A stretch of DNA of 64,000 bases from Streptomyces sp. NBRC 110035 (GCF_000829695.1 NZ_BBNN01000016.1:1-64000), one strand, 5' to 3'. Numbered from the stretch's first letter, positions 9,755 through 19,390 are shown. Notes: generated by a model not told the origin, from the letters alone. A program made the numbers and translations.

Positions 9755-11035
9755 TCAGTGCCCGGCGGTCGCCGGGCGATGCCGTGCTGTCAGTTTCTCG
9801 ATGGCCGGCACCACTTCGTTGGGGGTCGGCGCCATCATCATCGACCGGCGCAGCCGCCGCGCCCCGTCCCGGTAGAACGGGTCGTCCAGCACCCGGACGA
9901 GCTTGTCGCGGAGCACGTCCACCGTCAGCCCTTCCGAGTGCAGGTGCAGGCCGGCGCCCAGGTCCTCCAGGCGTTGGGCCCGGTAGATGGCGTCCCACAT
10001 CCAGCCGAGCGCCACCTGCGGCACGCCGTAGGCGGCTGCCGTCGCCCAGGTGCCGGCGCCGCCGTGGTGGACGATCGCCGAACAGGTCGGCAGCAGCGCC
10101 AGCATGGCGACGTGGTCGACCACCCTGACGTTGTCCGGGACCTTGGAGACGCCGGCCACTTCGGTCTCGCTCAGGGTGGCGACGACCTCCACGTCCAGGT
10201 CGCCGACCGAGGCCAGCACCTCGTCGAGGTCGATGGCGTTCGGGAACTCCGTGTCACGGATCGTCAGCCCCAGGGTGAGACAGACCCGGCGCCGCTCCGG
10301 CGGCTCGCGGAGCCACTCCGGGACGACGGCCGGACCGGGCCCGTTGTACGGGACGTACCGCATGGGCAGCCGGGGCAGGCCCAGCTCCATCCGCACCCCG
10401 GCGGGCATCTGGTCGACCGACCACTGCCCGGTGACGACGTCGGGGTCGAAGGCGGCCCCGTGCCGGTCGAGGGTGTACGTGAGCCACTCCTCCATCGGGT
10501 CGTCGCGCAGCTCCGGCGGCAGCTCCGCCTCACGGCGGCGCAGCTCCAGGTGCGTGCGGGCGAACAGGTCGGGGAAGGCCAGCAGCCGGGCGTGGGCCGC
10601 CCCCGTGGCCTTGGCCGCGACGGCCCCGGCGAAGGTGAACGGCTCCCAGAGGACCAGGTCGGGCCGCCAGTACCGGGCGAACTCCACCAGCCCGTCGATC
10701 ATCGACTCGTTGTTGATCTGCGGGTAGAAGGTCGACGTCAGGATCGCGTTGGAGGCCCGCAGGTAGTCGGTGCTCAGCCGCTCGGGCCGGTTCTCCAGGT
10801 AGTCGCGGTCCAGGTGGTGCAGGAGCATCCCGTACCCGACGGTGCGGATGACGTCATCCATGCGGTGGTCGTCGCCCACTGGCACGGCGGTCAGCCCGGC
10901 CCGGGTGATGGACTCGATCGCGCCGGGCTGGCTGGCGACCCGCACCTCGTGGCCGGCGGTGCGCAGCGCCCAGGCCAGCGGCACGATGCCGTTGAGATGG
11001 GCGTCCTGGGCGAACGCGGTCAGCAGTACGCGCAC
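9755..11035 (-). CDS. Glycosyltransferase, AknS/DnrS/DesVII type (helper-dependent class)
   Basis: This 426-residue GT-B fold glycosyltransferase of the macrolide/anthracycline class has an N-terminal acceptor domain beginning MRVLLTAFAQDAHLNG. A conserved MRYVPYNGPG segment leads into the C-terminal nucleotide-sugar domain with HHGGAGTWATAAAYGVPQV. It is expected to transfer a dTDP-deoxysugar to the aglycone. The GTG start at 11035 is preceded by GGAAGGAGACGCC. Only 34 bp separate it from the P450-like helper gene upstream, an arrangement known for DesVII/DesVIII, AknS/AknT and DnrS/DnrQ pairs, so it is the likely amino-sugar transferase. Specificity cannot be read from sequence alone. Confidence 0.88.
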   Translation of the reverse strand: MRVLLTAFAQDAHLNGIVPLAWALRTAGHEVRVASQPGAIESITRAGLTAVPVGDDHRMDDVIRTVGYGMLLHHLDRDYLENRPERLSTDYLRASNAILTSTFYPQINNESMIDGLVEFARYWRPDLVLWEPFTFAGAVAAKATGAAHARLLAFPDLFARTHLELRRREAELPPELRDDPMEEWLTYTLDRHGAAFDPDVVTGQWSVDQMPAGVRMELGLPRLPMRYVPYNGPGPAVVPEWLREPPERRRVCLTLGLTIRDTEFPNAIDLDEVLASVGDLDVEVVATLSETEVAGVSKVPDNVRVVDHVAMLALLPTCSAIVHHGGAGTWATAAAYGVPQVALGWMWDAIYRAQRLEDLGAGLHLHSEGLTVDVLRDKLVRVLDDPFYRDGARRLRRSMMMAPTPNEVVPAIEKLTARHRPATAGH

Positions 11036-11069
11036 CGGGCGTCTCCTTCCGTGGTGGCCGACGGGCGGA

Positions 11070-12320
11070 TCATGCGACGACAGGGAAGCGCAGCACGCCG
11101 CGCAGGACGGCGGAACGGGCCCGGCGCAGCACCGCGGCGCCGATCCGCAGGGCCGGCCGCTGCTCGGCGAGGACGCGGACGGCCGCCTCGGTCTGGATCC
11201 GCACCAGGTCGGCGGTGACGGCGTCGGCCGGGCCGCCGGTACGGGTCAGCGAGAGGCCCCCGGGGCGCTCCGGGTCGAAGGCGTCGGGGTCCTGGAACAC
11301 CTCCGGGTCGCGGTTGGCCGCGTCGACGAGGACGACGATCCGCCGGCCCTCCTCGACGGTCCCCCCGTCGAGTTCGACGGCCTCGCGGGCGATCCGGCTC
11401 TCGAAGCGGAGCGGCGGCGCGAGCCGCAGCGCCTCCCGGACGGCCCCGGCCGCGAAGGACGGGTCGCGGGTCAGGCGCTCCCACTGACCGGGGTGGGCGA
11501 GGAGGGTCTCCACCGCGTTGCACACGGCGGTCGCGGTGGTCTCGACACCGATGACGACGGCGAGCACTCCGATCGCGACGGCGTCCTCCGGGTCCGCTCC
11601 GGCCAGCCCGGCGAGGCCGGTGGCGCGGCCGGAGGCGACCAGGGAGGCCAGCTCCTCGGAGAGCGCGGTCTCGGCCTCCAGGAAGGCGCGGGCGGCGGGG
11701 AGCTGCTGCGGGCAGTGGCCGGCGTCGAAGGCGGTGGCCAGCCCGGCGTGCAGCTCGGCCAGCCGCCCACGGCCGCCGGCCGGCAGCCCGAGCAGTTCCG
11801 CGACCACGGTGAGCGCGGCTGGGACGGCGACGTCCCGGTACAGGTCGAAGCGAGCACCGGCGCTCGCGACCGCCTCCCGGTAGGCGCGCTCCACGTCGGC
11901 GGTCCGGCCGGCCAGCGCGCCCGCGCCGAGGAGCGGGGCGGCGATCCGCGCGAGCCGTTCGTACGCGGCGGGTTCGAGGTTGAGGCGGGCGTCGTCGACG
12001 GGGACGACGTGGCAGAGCAGCGGGTCCTCCCAGACGTCGACGCCCGGGTGGTGCTGCGGGCCCTCCTCCGCGTGGCGCGCGGAGAAGCGGGGGTCGCCGA
12101 GGATCCGCGCGCCGAGCGCGTGGCTCGCGGTGACCCACGCGCCGGCCGCACTCTCGTGCAGGCCCTGCTCGCGGGCGCGCGCGCCGTGGCTGAGCGGGTC
12201 GTCGTCGCCGGCGCGGAGGATCAGGGCGAAGGGGTCGCCCTGGGCGCCGAAGATGAACTGGACACCTCGGATGGTCAGCAGGTGGCGGCCCAGCTCGCTG
12301 TTGGTCTGCTTGGTCAGCAT
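11070..12320 (-). CDS. P450-like glycosyltransferase helper (DesVIII/AknT/DnrQ family)
   Basis: This 416-residue protein has a cytochrome P450-like fold, including an I-helix-like IGVETTATAVCNAVETLL segment and an ExxR-like REALRLAPPLRFESR. The heme-binding loop FGxGxHxCxG is missing: the region after FDPERPGGLSLTRTG contains no Cys. It should therefore not bind heme. This is the hallmark of the auxiliary proteins that activate DesVII/AknS-type glycosyltransferases, and the gene lies immediately upstream of one. The ATG at 12320 follows an AGGACGG-like ribosome site. It heads the minus-strand group that continues through the glycosyltransferase and 4,6-dehydratase genes. Confidence 0.87.
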   Translation of the reverse strand: MLTKQTNSELGRHLLTIRGVQFIFGAQGDPFALILRAGDDDPLSHGARAREQGLHESAAGAWVTASHALGARILGDPRFSARHAEEGPQHHPGVDVWEDPLLCHVVPVDDARLNLEPAAYERLARIAAPLLGAGALAGRTADVERAYREAVASAGARFDLYRDVAVPAALTVVAELLGLPAGGRGRLAELHAGLATAFDAGHCPQQLPAARAFLEAETALSEELASLVASGRATGLAGLAGADPEDAVAIGVLAVVIGVETTATAVCNAVETLLAHPGQWERLTRDPSFAAGAVREALRLAPPLRFESRIAREAVELDGGTVEEGRRIVVLVDAANRDPEVFQDPDAFDPERPGGLSLTRTGGPADAVTADLVRIQTEAAVRVLAEQRPALRIGAAVLRRARSAVLRGVLRFPVVA

Positions 12321-12502
12321 GACACCGTCCTGGGAAAGGACCCTCGGGTCCGTGGGTGGGCAGGTCTGTTACGTGGCACACAGGTCTGGTGCGCTCTGCG
12401 GTTCATACTCTGGTTGGATGCGATCCACGGCGTATGCGTGGAGATGGCGGGAAGGTCGCTTCCGACGCTAACCGCGCCGCCTCCAGGGGCACTCGACGCG
12501 AG

Positions 12503-13546
12503 CTACACCCCGCCGGGCCCGGCCGTCCGTCCGGGCCGGAGCCGTTCGGCCGCGGCGCGCACGGCGGCGAGGTCGGCCTCGGGCGGGCCGGCCGCGGGCG
12601 GCAGCAGCGGGACGGCGGCGGACCGGCCGGAGCGGACGGCGGGGTGGCGGCGCGCCAGCTGGGAGAGGCCCTGGCCGGGTCCGGCCTCGACGAGGACGAG
12701 GTCCCGTCCGTCGAGGAGGGCGTCGAGGGCGGGCCAGAAGAGGACCGGGTCGAGGGGCTGCCGGGACCAGAAGCCGGGCTCCTTCGCCTCGGCGGGCGTC
12801 AGGTAGCGGGCGGTGTAGCCGGACATGACGGGGATGGCGGGGTCGCCCACCGGCAGGGCGGCGATCAGGTCGTCGGCGCCCTCCATGGCGGGGGCGAGCG
12901 CCGGGCTGTGGAAGGCGGTAAAGGAGGCCACCGGCCGCACCACGAAGCCGGCGGCCCGCAGCTCCTCGGTGGTGGCGCGCAGCGGTCCGGCGAGTCCGGC
13001 GAGGACGGTCTGGCGCACGGCGTTGACGGCCGCGACGACGACCTCGCCGCCGAGCAGCGGGGCGAGTTCCTCCGGGGAGGCGGCGACCGCGACCATGCCG
13101 CCGGGCGGGGCGTCCGCGAGCCGGGTGACCCGGTCGTGGACGAGGGCGGCGGCGTCCCGCAGGGTGAAGATCCCGGTGAGGACGGCGGCGGCGACCTCGC
13201 CGATGCTGTGGCCGAGCAGCGCGACGGGGCGGATGCTCCAGTCGAGGACGAGCCGGCCGAGGGCGTAGTCGACGGCGAAGAGCAGCGGCTGGGAGCGGGT
13301 GACGTGGCCGGTGACCGCGCTGTCGCGGCAGTCGAGCCAGTCCTCGCGCAGGCCGGCTGTCCGGAGGCCGAGTGGGCCGGGGGCGGCGAGCGCGGCGAGG
13401 GCCTCGTCCATGGCGTCGGTGAAAACGGGTTCGACTCCGTGGAGTCCGGCGGCCATGCGGACGTGCTGGGAGCCCTGGCCGGGCAGCAGCAGGGCGACGG
13501 GGCGGTCGCCTGACGGTCCGGCGGTCTCCGCCGTGTGGTCGGTCAT
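12503..13546 (-). CDS. DpsD-like acyltransferase of the type II PKS
   Basis: This 347-residue acyltransferase has the PGQGSQ motif near the N-terminus (22-27), the nucleophile motif GHSIG (Ser114) and a TAFHS segment with the catalytic His at about 213. In modular ATs this position reads HAFH for malonyl and YASH for methylmalonyl; TAFH is intermediate, so I do not assign a substrate. It is the last gene of the polyketide operon. Its ATG at 13546 overlaps the stop of the KAS III-like gene (ATGA). Paired KAS III-like and AT genes (dpsC/dpsD, aknE2/aknF) mark clusters that use propionate or another non-acetate starter. Confidence 0.87.
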   Translation of the reverse strand: MTDHTAETAGPSGDRPVALLLPGQGSQHVRMAAGLHGVEPVFTDAMDEALAALAAPGPLGLRTAGLREDWLDCRDSAVTGHVTRSQPLLFAVDYALGRLVLDWSIRPVALLGHSIGEVAAAVLTGIFTLRDAAALVHDRVTRLADAPPGGMVAVAASPEELAPLLGGEVVVAAVNAVRQTVLAGLAGPLRATTEELRAAGFVVRPVASFTAFHSPALAPAMEGADDLIAALPVGDPAIPVMSGYTARYLTPAEAKEPGFWSRQPLDPVLFWPALDALLDGRDLVLVEAGPGQGLSQLARRHPAVRSGRSAAVPLLPPAAGPPEADLAAVRAAAERLRPGRTAGPGGV

Positions 13547-14577
13547 CGGTCCCTCCAGGTCGGCCGGGTGAGGATCTCGACGACGGCGCAGGACCAGCTG
13601 AAGCCGGCGCCGACGCCGAAGAGGAGGCAGGTGTCGCCGGGCCGGAGGGCGCCTCCGGAGACGAGATGGTCGAGGCCGGCGAATGGGTCGCCGGCGCCGA
13701 GGTGGCCGACGGTGCGGCTCCACGACCAGGTGGTGCGTTCGGGGTCGATGCCGAACTTGGCGAGGTAGGCGACGTGGAGCCGGCGGTGGCCGAGATGGGG
13801 CAGGACGAAGCGGTCGATGTCGGCGAGCCCGAGTCCGGCCTCGGCGAGCGCCTGCTTGACCACCGTCTCCTGGCCCGCGGAGACCCGGGCGACGGCCGGG
13901 GAAGTGCCGTACCGGGCGAGGAAGTCCCGCTTGTGCGCCTCCAGGTCGACGACGGGCCGGTGGCCGAGCGGGGCGGCCGCGAAGGGGTCGTCGCCGCGGT
14001 GCATGCCCTCCAGGTCGGGGGCGGAGACGGTGGCGACGGAGCGGACCCGGGCGAAGCCGGGGTGCCGGGAGACGACGAGGGCGGTGCCGCCGTCGGCGTA
14101 GACGGTGCCGGGGTCGCTGCGCCAGCGGTCGAAGCCGGGCGGGCAGAAGCGGTCGCCGGTGGTGAGGAGGGCGCCGGACCGTCCGGGGGCGGCGGCGAGG
14201 TAGGCCCAGGCCAGGTCGAGGGCGGCCATGCCGCCGTTGGAGACCTGGCGGATCTCTATCGCCGGGCAGTGGTTCCCGACGGAGTGGTGCTGGACGTACG
14301 AGGCGGGCGCCCAGATGTCGAAGCCCTGGTGGTAGAAGCTGGCGTGCAGCACCAGGTCGATGTCGGCGGGGCCGGCGTCGGCCCGGGCGAGCGCGGTGCG
14401 GGCGGCCCGGGCGGCCATCTCGGGGCCGGCGTCGCCGGCGGAGACGGTGACCGACTCCATACGGGTGGCGCGGGCGACGGCCGGGTCGCAGCGGCCGTTG
14501 GCGACGGCGTCGGAGATCCGTTCGGCGGGCGGCAGCCAGGTGCCGGTGCCCTGGATGTACAGCTCCCCGGTGTTCAC
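13543..14577 (-). CDS. DpsC-like KAS III homologue (Ser in place of active-site Cys)
   Basis: This 344-residue ketoacyl synthase III-like protein starts at GTG 14577, overlapping the stop of the chain-length factor gene by 4 bp. The usual KAS III nucleophile Cys is replaced: the motif reads [12 protein letters not shown] with Ser113. A PHLGHRRL segment carries the downstream His. DpsC of daunorubicin biosynthesis has the same Cys-to-Ser change and sets the propionyl starter unit. The protein here probably primes the minimal PKS with a short acyl-CoA. The longer frame upstream of 14577 lacks homology and lies inside the neighbouring gene. Confidence 0.9.
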   Translation of the reverse strand: MNTGELYIQGTGTWLPPAERISDAVANGRCDPAVARATRMESVTVSAGDAGPEMAARAARTALARADAGPADIDLVLHASFYHQGFDIWAPASYVQHHSVGNHCPAIEIRQVSNGGMAALDLAWAYLAAAPGRSGALLTTGDRFCPPGFDRWRSDPGTVYADGGTALVVSRHPGFARVRSVATVSAPDLEGMHRGDDPFAAAPLGHRPVVDLEAHKRDFLARYGTSPAVARVSAGQETVVKQALAEAGLGLADIDRFVLPHLGHRRLHVAYLAKFGIDPERTTWSWSRTVGHLGAGDPFAGLDHLVSGGALRPGDTCLLFGVGAGFSWSCAVVEILTRPTWRDR

Positions 14578-15797
14578 GCGGCGGCTCCGGCGGAGACTGC
14601 GTGGCCCGCGGAGCGGACGACCAGGGCGCTGTTGAAGCCGTGGTGGCCGCGGGCGAGGACCAGGGCGGCGGTGCCCGTGACGGGGCGCGGCCGGTCCGTG
14701 ACCAGGTCGAGGCCGTACGCGTCGGGCACCCGGTCGACGTTGACCGTGGGCGGGGCGAGTCCGTCGCGCAGGGCGAGCAGGGCGGTGACGACGTCGAGCG
14801 GTCCGGCGCCGGAGTAGAGGCGGCCGGTGCCCGTCTTGGGCACGGTGACGGGGACGCCGCGGGGGCCGAAGACCTCGGTGAGCACGGCGGCCTCGGCGGC
14901 GTCCGGTTCGGGCAGACCGGCGCCGTCGGCGAGGACGAGGGCGATCTCCCCGGGGTCCGTGCCGGCGTCGGCGAGGGCCTGTTCGACGGCGCGCCGCAGG
15001 GTCGGCGGGCGGCCGGACCCGGGGCGCGGGTCGAAGGTGGAGCCGAAGCCGGCGATCTCGCCGTACGGGTGACGGCCGCGTTCCCTCGCGTGCTCGGCGC
15101 TCTCCAGGACTAGCATGGCGCCGCCCTCGCCGGGGAGGTGCCCGGTGGCGCGGCCGTCGAAGGGGCGGTACGCGCCGGGGCTGAGCCGGCCGCCGGCGAG
15201 CTGGGCTGCCATGCCGTACGGGCAGAGCGAGCAGTCCATGCCGCCGGAGAGCATCAACCGGGTACCGGAGCGGATCTGGCGGCGGGCGTGGGCGATCGCG
15301 TCGAGGCCGCCGGCCTGTTCGCCGACGTAGACGCCGGTGGGGCCGCTGAGTCCGTGCCGGATGGAGATCTGGCCGGTGTTGACGGCGTAGAACCAGGCGA
15401 AGGACATGTAGGCGCTGACCTTCTTGGGGGACTCCCCCCACAGGTGCTGGAGTTCGCGCTGTCCGAAACCGAAGCCGCCGGAGGCGCTGGCGGTGACGAC
15501 CCCGCGGTCCAGCGGGGGGATGGTGTCCAGGTCGACGGCCGCGTCGGCGACGGCCCAGTCGGCGGCGGTGAGGGCGAACTGGGTCATGCGGTCGGTCTGC
15601 GGGACGAGCCGGCTGGGCAGGTGGTCGGCCGGGTCGAAGCCGGTGACCTCGCCGGCGTGCCGGGTGGGGTAGCAGTCGGGGTCGAAGGCGCGGATGCGGC
15701 GGATGCCGGACTCGCCGCGGAGGGTGGCCGCCCAGTAGCGGTCGAGTCCGAGGCCGGTGGGGGCGACGACGCCCATGCCGGTGACGACGACGCTCAT
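14574..15797 (-). CDS. Type II PKS chain-length factor (KS-beta)
   Basis: This 407-residue protein is homologous to KS-alpha but the active-site Cys is replaced by Gln161 in [11 protein letters not shown], the classic KS-beta signature. The start [15 protein letters not shown] at 15797 overlaps the KS-alpha stop by 4 bp (ATGA). It forms the heterodimer with the upstream-encoded KS-alpha and determines polyketide length. Gate residues that set the number of extensions cannot be read reliably without an alignment. Much longer open frames on this strand are artefacts of high third-position GC. Confidence 0.93.
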   Translation of the reverse strand: MSVVVTGMGVVAPTGLGLDRYWAATLRGESGIRRIRAFDPDCYPTRHAGEVTGFDPADHLPSRLVPQTDRMTQFALTAADWAVADAAVDLDTIPPLDRGVVTASASGGFGFGQRELQHLWGESPKKVSAYMSFAWFYAVNTGQISIRHGLSGPTGVYVGEQAGGLDAIAHARRQIRSGTRLMLSGGMDCSLCPYGMAAQLAGGRLSPGAYRPFDGRATGHLPGEGGAMLVLESAEHARERGRHPYGEIAGFGSTFDPRPGSGRPPTLRRAVEQALADAGTDPGEIALVLADGAGLPEPDAAEAAVLTEVFGPRGVPVTVPKTGTGRLYSGAGPLDVVTALLALRDGLAPPTVNVDRVPDAYGLDLVTDRPRPVTGTAALVLARGHHGFNSALVVRSAGHAVSAGAAA

Positions 15798-17062
15798 GCG
15801 GCCCTCCCCTCGGGGAGGCGCAGGACCATGGCGCTCTGGAAGCCCCCGAAGCCGCTGCCCACCGTGAGGGCGGTGTCCATGCGGGTCTCCCGGGCGTGCA
15901 GCGGCACGTAGTCCAGGTCGAGCTCGGGGTCGGGGTCGTGGAGATTGGCGGTGGGCGGGATGACGCCGTGGGCGAGGCCGAGGGCGGTGGCGGCGATCTC
16001 GATCGAGCCGATGGCGCCCAGGGAGTGGCCGATCATCGACTTGATGGAGCTGACCGGGACGCGGGCGGCGTGGGTGCCGAGGGCACGCTTGAGGGCGGCG
16101 GTCTCGTGCACGTCGTTCTGCTTGGTGGCGGTGCCGTGGGCGTTGACGTAGCCAAGGGCGTCGGCGGGGAGCCGGGCCTCGGCGAGGGCGTCGGTGACGG
16201 CGGCGGCCAGTTCCCGTCCGTCGGGGCGGAGTCCGGTCATGTGGTAGGCGTTGCCGTGGGAGGCGTAGCCGGCGATCTCGGCGTAGACGCGGGCGCCCCG
16301 GCGGCGGGCGGCGGTCAGCTCCTCCAGGACGAGGACGGCGGCGCCCTCCCCGAGGACGAAGCCGTTGCGGGTCCGGTCGAAGGGGCGGAGTGCGGTCGCC
16401 GGGTCGTCGTTGCGGGGCGAGGTGGCGCGGATGGCGTCGAAACAGGCGACGGTGATCGGGGAGATCGGGGCGTCGGTCGCTCCGGCGATCATCACGTCGA
16501 CGGCGCCCTCGCGGATGAGGGCGGCGGCGTGGCCGACCGAGTCGAGGCCGGACGTGCAGCCGGCCGAGACGACGGTGCAGGGGCCTTCGGCGCCGGCGGC
16601 CCAGGCGAGTTCGGCCGCCATGGAGCTGGGCACGAACTGGTCGTAGAGGCGGCTGCCGGCGGCGGCGTGGTCGACCAGCCACTCCTGGCCGCCGCCGCTG
16701 AGGGCGAGGTACTCCTGCTCCAGCTTCTGGGTGCAGCCGACGGCGCTGCCGAGGCTGACGCCGGTGCGGTGGGCCTGGTCGGGGTCGGTGGCGAGGCCGC
16801 TGTCGGCGACCGCCTCCCGCAGCGCGGCGAGGGCGAACTGGGCGGCGCGGTCGAGCTGTTCGACATGCTCGCCGACGAGGCCGTGCTCGACCGGGTCGAA
16901 GTCGCACTCGGCCGCGATCCGGGAGCGGAAGGGGGCTGGGTCGAAGAGGCTGATGGTCCGGGTGGCGGTGCGGCCGGCGGTGACGGTGTCCCAGAACTGT
17001 TTGGTACCGATGCCGCCGGGGGCGATCACGCCGATGCCGGTGATGGCGACGCGCCGCGTCAT
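15794..17062 (-). CDS. Type II PKS ketosynthase (KS-alpha)
   Basis: This 422-residue beta-ketoacyl synthase has nucleophile Cys169 in [10 protein letters not shown], His309 in [12 protein letters not shown], and Lys341 and His346 in [13 protein letters not shown]: the complete Cys-His-His set. It carries out the decarboxylative condensations that build the poly-beta-keto chain on an ACP. It overlaps the ABM oxygenase gene upstream and the chain-length factor gene downstream by 4 bp each, so the operon is tightly coupled. No acyl carrier protein gene lies next to it, which is unusual because KS-alpha, KS-beta and ACP are normally contiguous, although daunorubicin-type clusters also place the ACP elsewhere. 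Confidence 0.95.
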   Translation of the reverse strand: MTRRVAITGIGVIAPGGIGTKQFWDTVTAGRTATRTISLFDPAPFRSRIAAECDFDPVEHGLVGEHVEQLDRAAQFALAALREAVADSGLATDPDQAHRTGVSLGSAVGCTQKLEQEYLALSGGGQEWLVDHAAAGSRLYDQFVPSSMAAELAWAAGAEGPCTVVSAGCTSGLDSVGHAAALIREGAVDVMIAGATDAPISPITVACFDAIRATSPRNDDPATALRPFDRTRNGFVLGEGAAVLVLEELTAARRRGARVYAEIAGYASHGNAYHMTGLRPDGRELAAAVTDALAEARLPADALGYVNAHGTATKQNDVHETAALKRALGTHAARVPVSSIKSMIGHSLGAIGSIEIAATALGLAHGVIPPTANLHDPDPELDLDYVPLHARETRMDTALTVGSGFGGFQSAMVLRLPEGRAA

Positions 17063-17394
17063 CGGGTCTCCGCGGTGACGCTGCGGCGCTCGACGTAGAG
17101 GTTCGAGCTGCTGGTGCTGATCGCCCGCAGGGCCTGGGCGTGCGGGACGAATCCGGCGTCGGTGACGGCGGCGCGGAAGGCGGACGGGTCGGCCCAGCGG
17201 GCGATGTTGACGTACCGGTCGGGCTCGTCCACGTGGCGGACGAGGGTGTAGCCGAGGAAGCCGGGCCGGTCCTCCAGGAACCGGGCGGTGCGGGCGAAGA
17301 CCTCCTCGAACTTCTCGGGGGTGGTGTGGAGGGTGAAGCTGTTGACGAAAGTGGCCGGGCCGCTCGTGGTGGGGCCGGGCTGCTCAGCTGACAT
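17059..17394 (-). CDS. Antibiotic biosynthesis monooxygenase (ABM fold)
   Basis: This 111-residue single ABM domain has the segments [39 protein letters not shown] and [18 protein letters not shown]. Cofactor-free quinone-forming oxygenases of this class (ActVA-Orf6, TcmH, AknX, SnoaB) convert anthrone-type intermediates to quinones. It is the first gene of the PKS operon and its stop overlaps the KS-alpha start. The product therefore probably carries a quinone. A role in anthrone oxidation is inferred from family and context. Confidence 0.87.
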   Translation of the reverse strand: MSAEQPGPTTSGPATFVNSFTLHTTPEKFEEVFARTARFLEDRPGFLGYTLVRHVDEPDRYVNIARWADPSAFRAAVTDAGFVPHAQALRAISTSSSNLYVERRSVTAETR

Positions 17395-17521
17395 GGCAGC
17401 GCTCTCCTCATCGTCCGGGACTCCGGCGGCGACTGTGCCGGGGGAGGAGCTGCCACCCTCGGCGACGTGGCTCGCGGGGCCCTAGCGGAGGCCTAGAAGA
17501 CGGCTGGATGAAGCCCTTGCG

Positions 17522-18475
17522 TCAGCGGTAGGTGCGGCCCACGGGGAGGGCGGTGCCGAGGTCGCGGCGCCATGCCTGGCGCAGCCCGGCGGCGGCGGCC
17601 GTGGTGTCCCAGCCGGCGAGGTCGTCGGAGCGGTAGTGGAGGACGTCGGCGCCGGCGCGGCGGGGCAGGGCGCGGCCGGCGACGATCTCGCCGAGGGCGA
17701 GGCAGTCGGGCGTGCCGGCGTCGGGGACGGCGGAGGCGCGGCCGGCGGGGGCGAGGCGGACGCTGCGGATGGTCGGGCGAGCGGGCCGGGGTGGGAAGGC
17801 CTGGCGGGTGGTGTCGGTCTGGTCGATGAGGAGGGCGCCGGCGGTGAGCCAGTCGGCGCGGACCGGCGGGTGGCCGCCGGTGGCGACGACGACGTCGGCG
17901 TGCCGGGCCCCGGTGCGGGGGTCGTCGTCGGCGACGACCTTGAGGCCGGTGTGCCGGCCGGCGGCGAGGGCGAAGTCCTTGGCGCCGGCCCGGTCGCGGC
18001 CGACGACGCGGACGACGGCGAGCGAGGGGAGGGCGCGGCGCAGGACGAGGAGACAGGCCCACGCCTGTGCGCCGGCGCCGAAGAGGCCGAGGGCCTGCGG
18101 GCCGGGGGGTGCGAGGTAGCGGGCGGCGAGGCCCGAGGGGACGGCGGCGCGCCAGTCGTCGAGGGCCCCGGCGTCGGCGAGGCCGAGGAGCGAGCCGTCG
18201 TCGGCGAGGACGAGTTCGACGCGGCCGGTGGCGGGGGCCGCGGGGGCGGGCGGCGAGGGGTCGATCCGGATGGTGGAGCAGCGGCCGAGGGGTCCGGGGA
18301 CGTCGGGCCGGACGGTGAGCCGTAAGCGGCTGGAAGGGACGCTGACGAGGGTGTCGGCGCCGGGCGGGTGGCGGGATTCGAGGAGCAGTCGCTGGACGTC
18401 GGCGAAGCGTTCCTCGAGGAAGCTCTCGTCGTCGAAGACGTCGTCCACGTCCTGCGGGCTCAGCATGATCGGCAC
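17522..18475 (-). CDS. Ornithine cyclodeaminase / mu-crystallin family protein
   Basis: This 317-residue protein has a Rossmann GAGAQA motif (133-138) in LGLFGAGAQAWACLLVL and the family layout LGLADAGALDDWR...GLAARYLAP before it. The family includes ornithine and lysine cyclodeaminases, alanine dehydrogenase, ketimine reductases and SbnB-type synthases. I chose the GTG at 18475 because AGGAGGACATC precedes it; an upstream ATG at 18526 would include a putative operator. It lies between the PKS operon and the PadR gene, 127 bp upstream of the ABM gene. The family is not part of known anthracycline pathways, so its substrate here is unknown: it may modify an amino-acid-derived group or act on an imine. 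Confidence 0.78.
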   Translation of the reverse strand: MPIMLSPQDVDDVFDDESFLEERFADVQRLLLESRHPPGADTLVSVPSSRLRLTVRPDVPGPLGRCSTIRIDPSPPAPAAPATGRVELVLADDGSLLGLADAGALDDWRAAVPSGLAARYLAPPGPQALGLFGAGAQAWACLLVLRRALPSLAVVRVVGRDRAGAKDFALAAGRHTGLKVVADDDPRTGARHADVVVATGGHPPVRADWLTAGALLIDQTDTTRQAFPPRPARPTIRSVRLAPAGRASAVPDAGTPDCLALGEIVAGRALPRRAGADVLHYRSDDLAGWDTTAAAAGLRQAWRRDLGTALPVGRTYR

Positions 18476-18506
18476 GGCGATGTCCTCCTGGGGCCGGCAC
18501 CATGGA

Positions 18507-18522
18507 TGCACAAACTTGAGTA
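18507..18522. promoter_or_regulatory. Candidate PadR operator, copy C (upstream of OCD gene)
   Basis: TGCACAAACTTGAGTA, read on the other strand as TACTCAAGTTTGTGCA, matches the two sites upstream of drrA. It lies about 31 bp upstream of the chosen OCD start and about 50 bp downstream of the PadR stop. Confidence 0.42.
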
Positions 18523-18569
18523 TCACCTGGCGTCCGGCCGTTCTGCCGGTGGGGTCGTCCCCCGGGGAC

Positions 18570-19133
18570 TCAGGAGGCCGGATTCTCCCCGTACATCACG
18601 TACGCGCCCGCTTCCAGACGCTCGATCAGGCCCTGGGCCCACGCGGCCTGGCTGGCGGCGCTGTGATCCCAGAGCCCGAGCAGCTCCCGCACGTGGGCGC
18701 GGTCCGGCTGCTCGCCCGCCGTCTCGTCGACCCGGTCGGCCACCCCGCCGTGCTCGGCCGCGAGTGACGCGATCCGCTCCTTCAGCAGACCGATCGCCTC
18801 CTCGCGACGCAGCGAGGGCAGCAGGACGATCGCTGCCCCGAGCATGTCCGGGCGGTTGTTGCCCTGCCGGAGCGCGTCGCGGAGCAGGCGGAGGAACTCC
18901 TCCTCACCCGTCGGCGAGATCTCGTAGTCCACCCGGCCAGGCCAGCCGGCGATGTCGGTGAAGGTCAGCAGCCCTTCCTTGGCGAGCTGACGCAGCGCGT
19001 GGTAGATCGAGCCGAACTTGATGTGGGCCCACTCGTCCGCGCCCCAGGAGAGCAGCTCGGAACGTACCAGGTAGCCGTGTGCCTTGCCGTGCATCCGTAC
19101 GACCCCGAGTACCAGCAATCGTGTGGCTGACAT
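18570..19133 (-). CDS. PadR-family transcriptional regulator
   Basis: This 187-residue regulator begins MSATRLLVLGVVRMHGKAHGYLVRSEL, continues with SIYHALRQLAKEGLL and VDYEISPTGEEEFLRLL (PadR winged helix), and ends in a helical dimerisation domain of about 90 residues. The start at ATG 19133 is chosen by homology; the frame continues upstream to 19232 without conserved sequence. PadR proteins usually repress efflux genes and release DNA on binding the drug. It is the only regulator I find inside the island, and it is followed by the OCD gene and the PKS operon. The three CAA-R-TTT palindromes are candidate targets. Confidence 0.87.
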   Translation of the reverse strand: MSATRLLVLGVVRMHGKAHGYLVRSELLSWGADEWAHIKFGSIYHALRQLAKEGLLTFTDIAGWPGRVDYEISPTGEEEFLRLLRDALRQGNNRPDMLGAAIVLLPSLRREEAIGLLKERIASLAAEHGGVADRVDETAGEQPDRAHVRELLGLWDHSAASQAAWAQGLIERLEAGAYVMYGENPAS

Positions 19134-19390
19134 GGTCTCCCTGCTACATGTCCGACGTGATTCCGGGGCGGGACCGGAACCGGCACTCCGCTCGTGGCCG
19201 GAGTTCGCCGACCGGATTCCACGGTAGTGCATGACCTGCTGTTCTCCAGGCAGCAGGTACCGGTCAGGGCGGTCCGAGGGCCCCCGGTCGAGCGCCCCTG
19301 CAACGACTTTCGACCGCCGTACGAGGAAGCGGGCCGAGGGTGGTGCGGACGTTGGACACAGACAGGTCTTCGCTGGAAACAGGGGTAGGG

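Noticed and set aside
15794..17456. Very long minus-strand frame (960 codons) extending upstream of the chain-length factor
   Set aside because: It overlaps KS-alpha in another frame and contains Arg/Pro-rich non-homologous sequence; the real start MSVVVTGMG lies at 15797.
19134..19390. Search for a missing ACP gene between the PadR gene and the second glycosyltransferase
   Set aside because: The 257-bp gap is the only one of sufficient size, but no frame has the LGxDSL phosphopantetheine motif or the right length.
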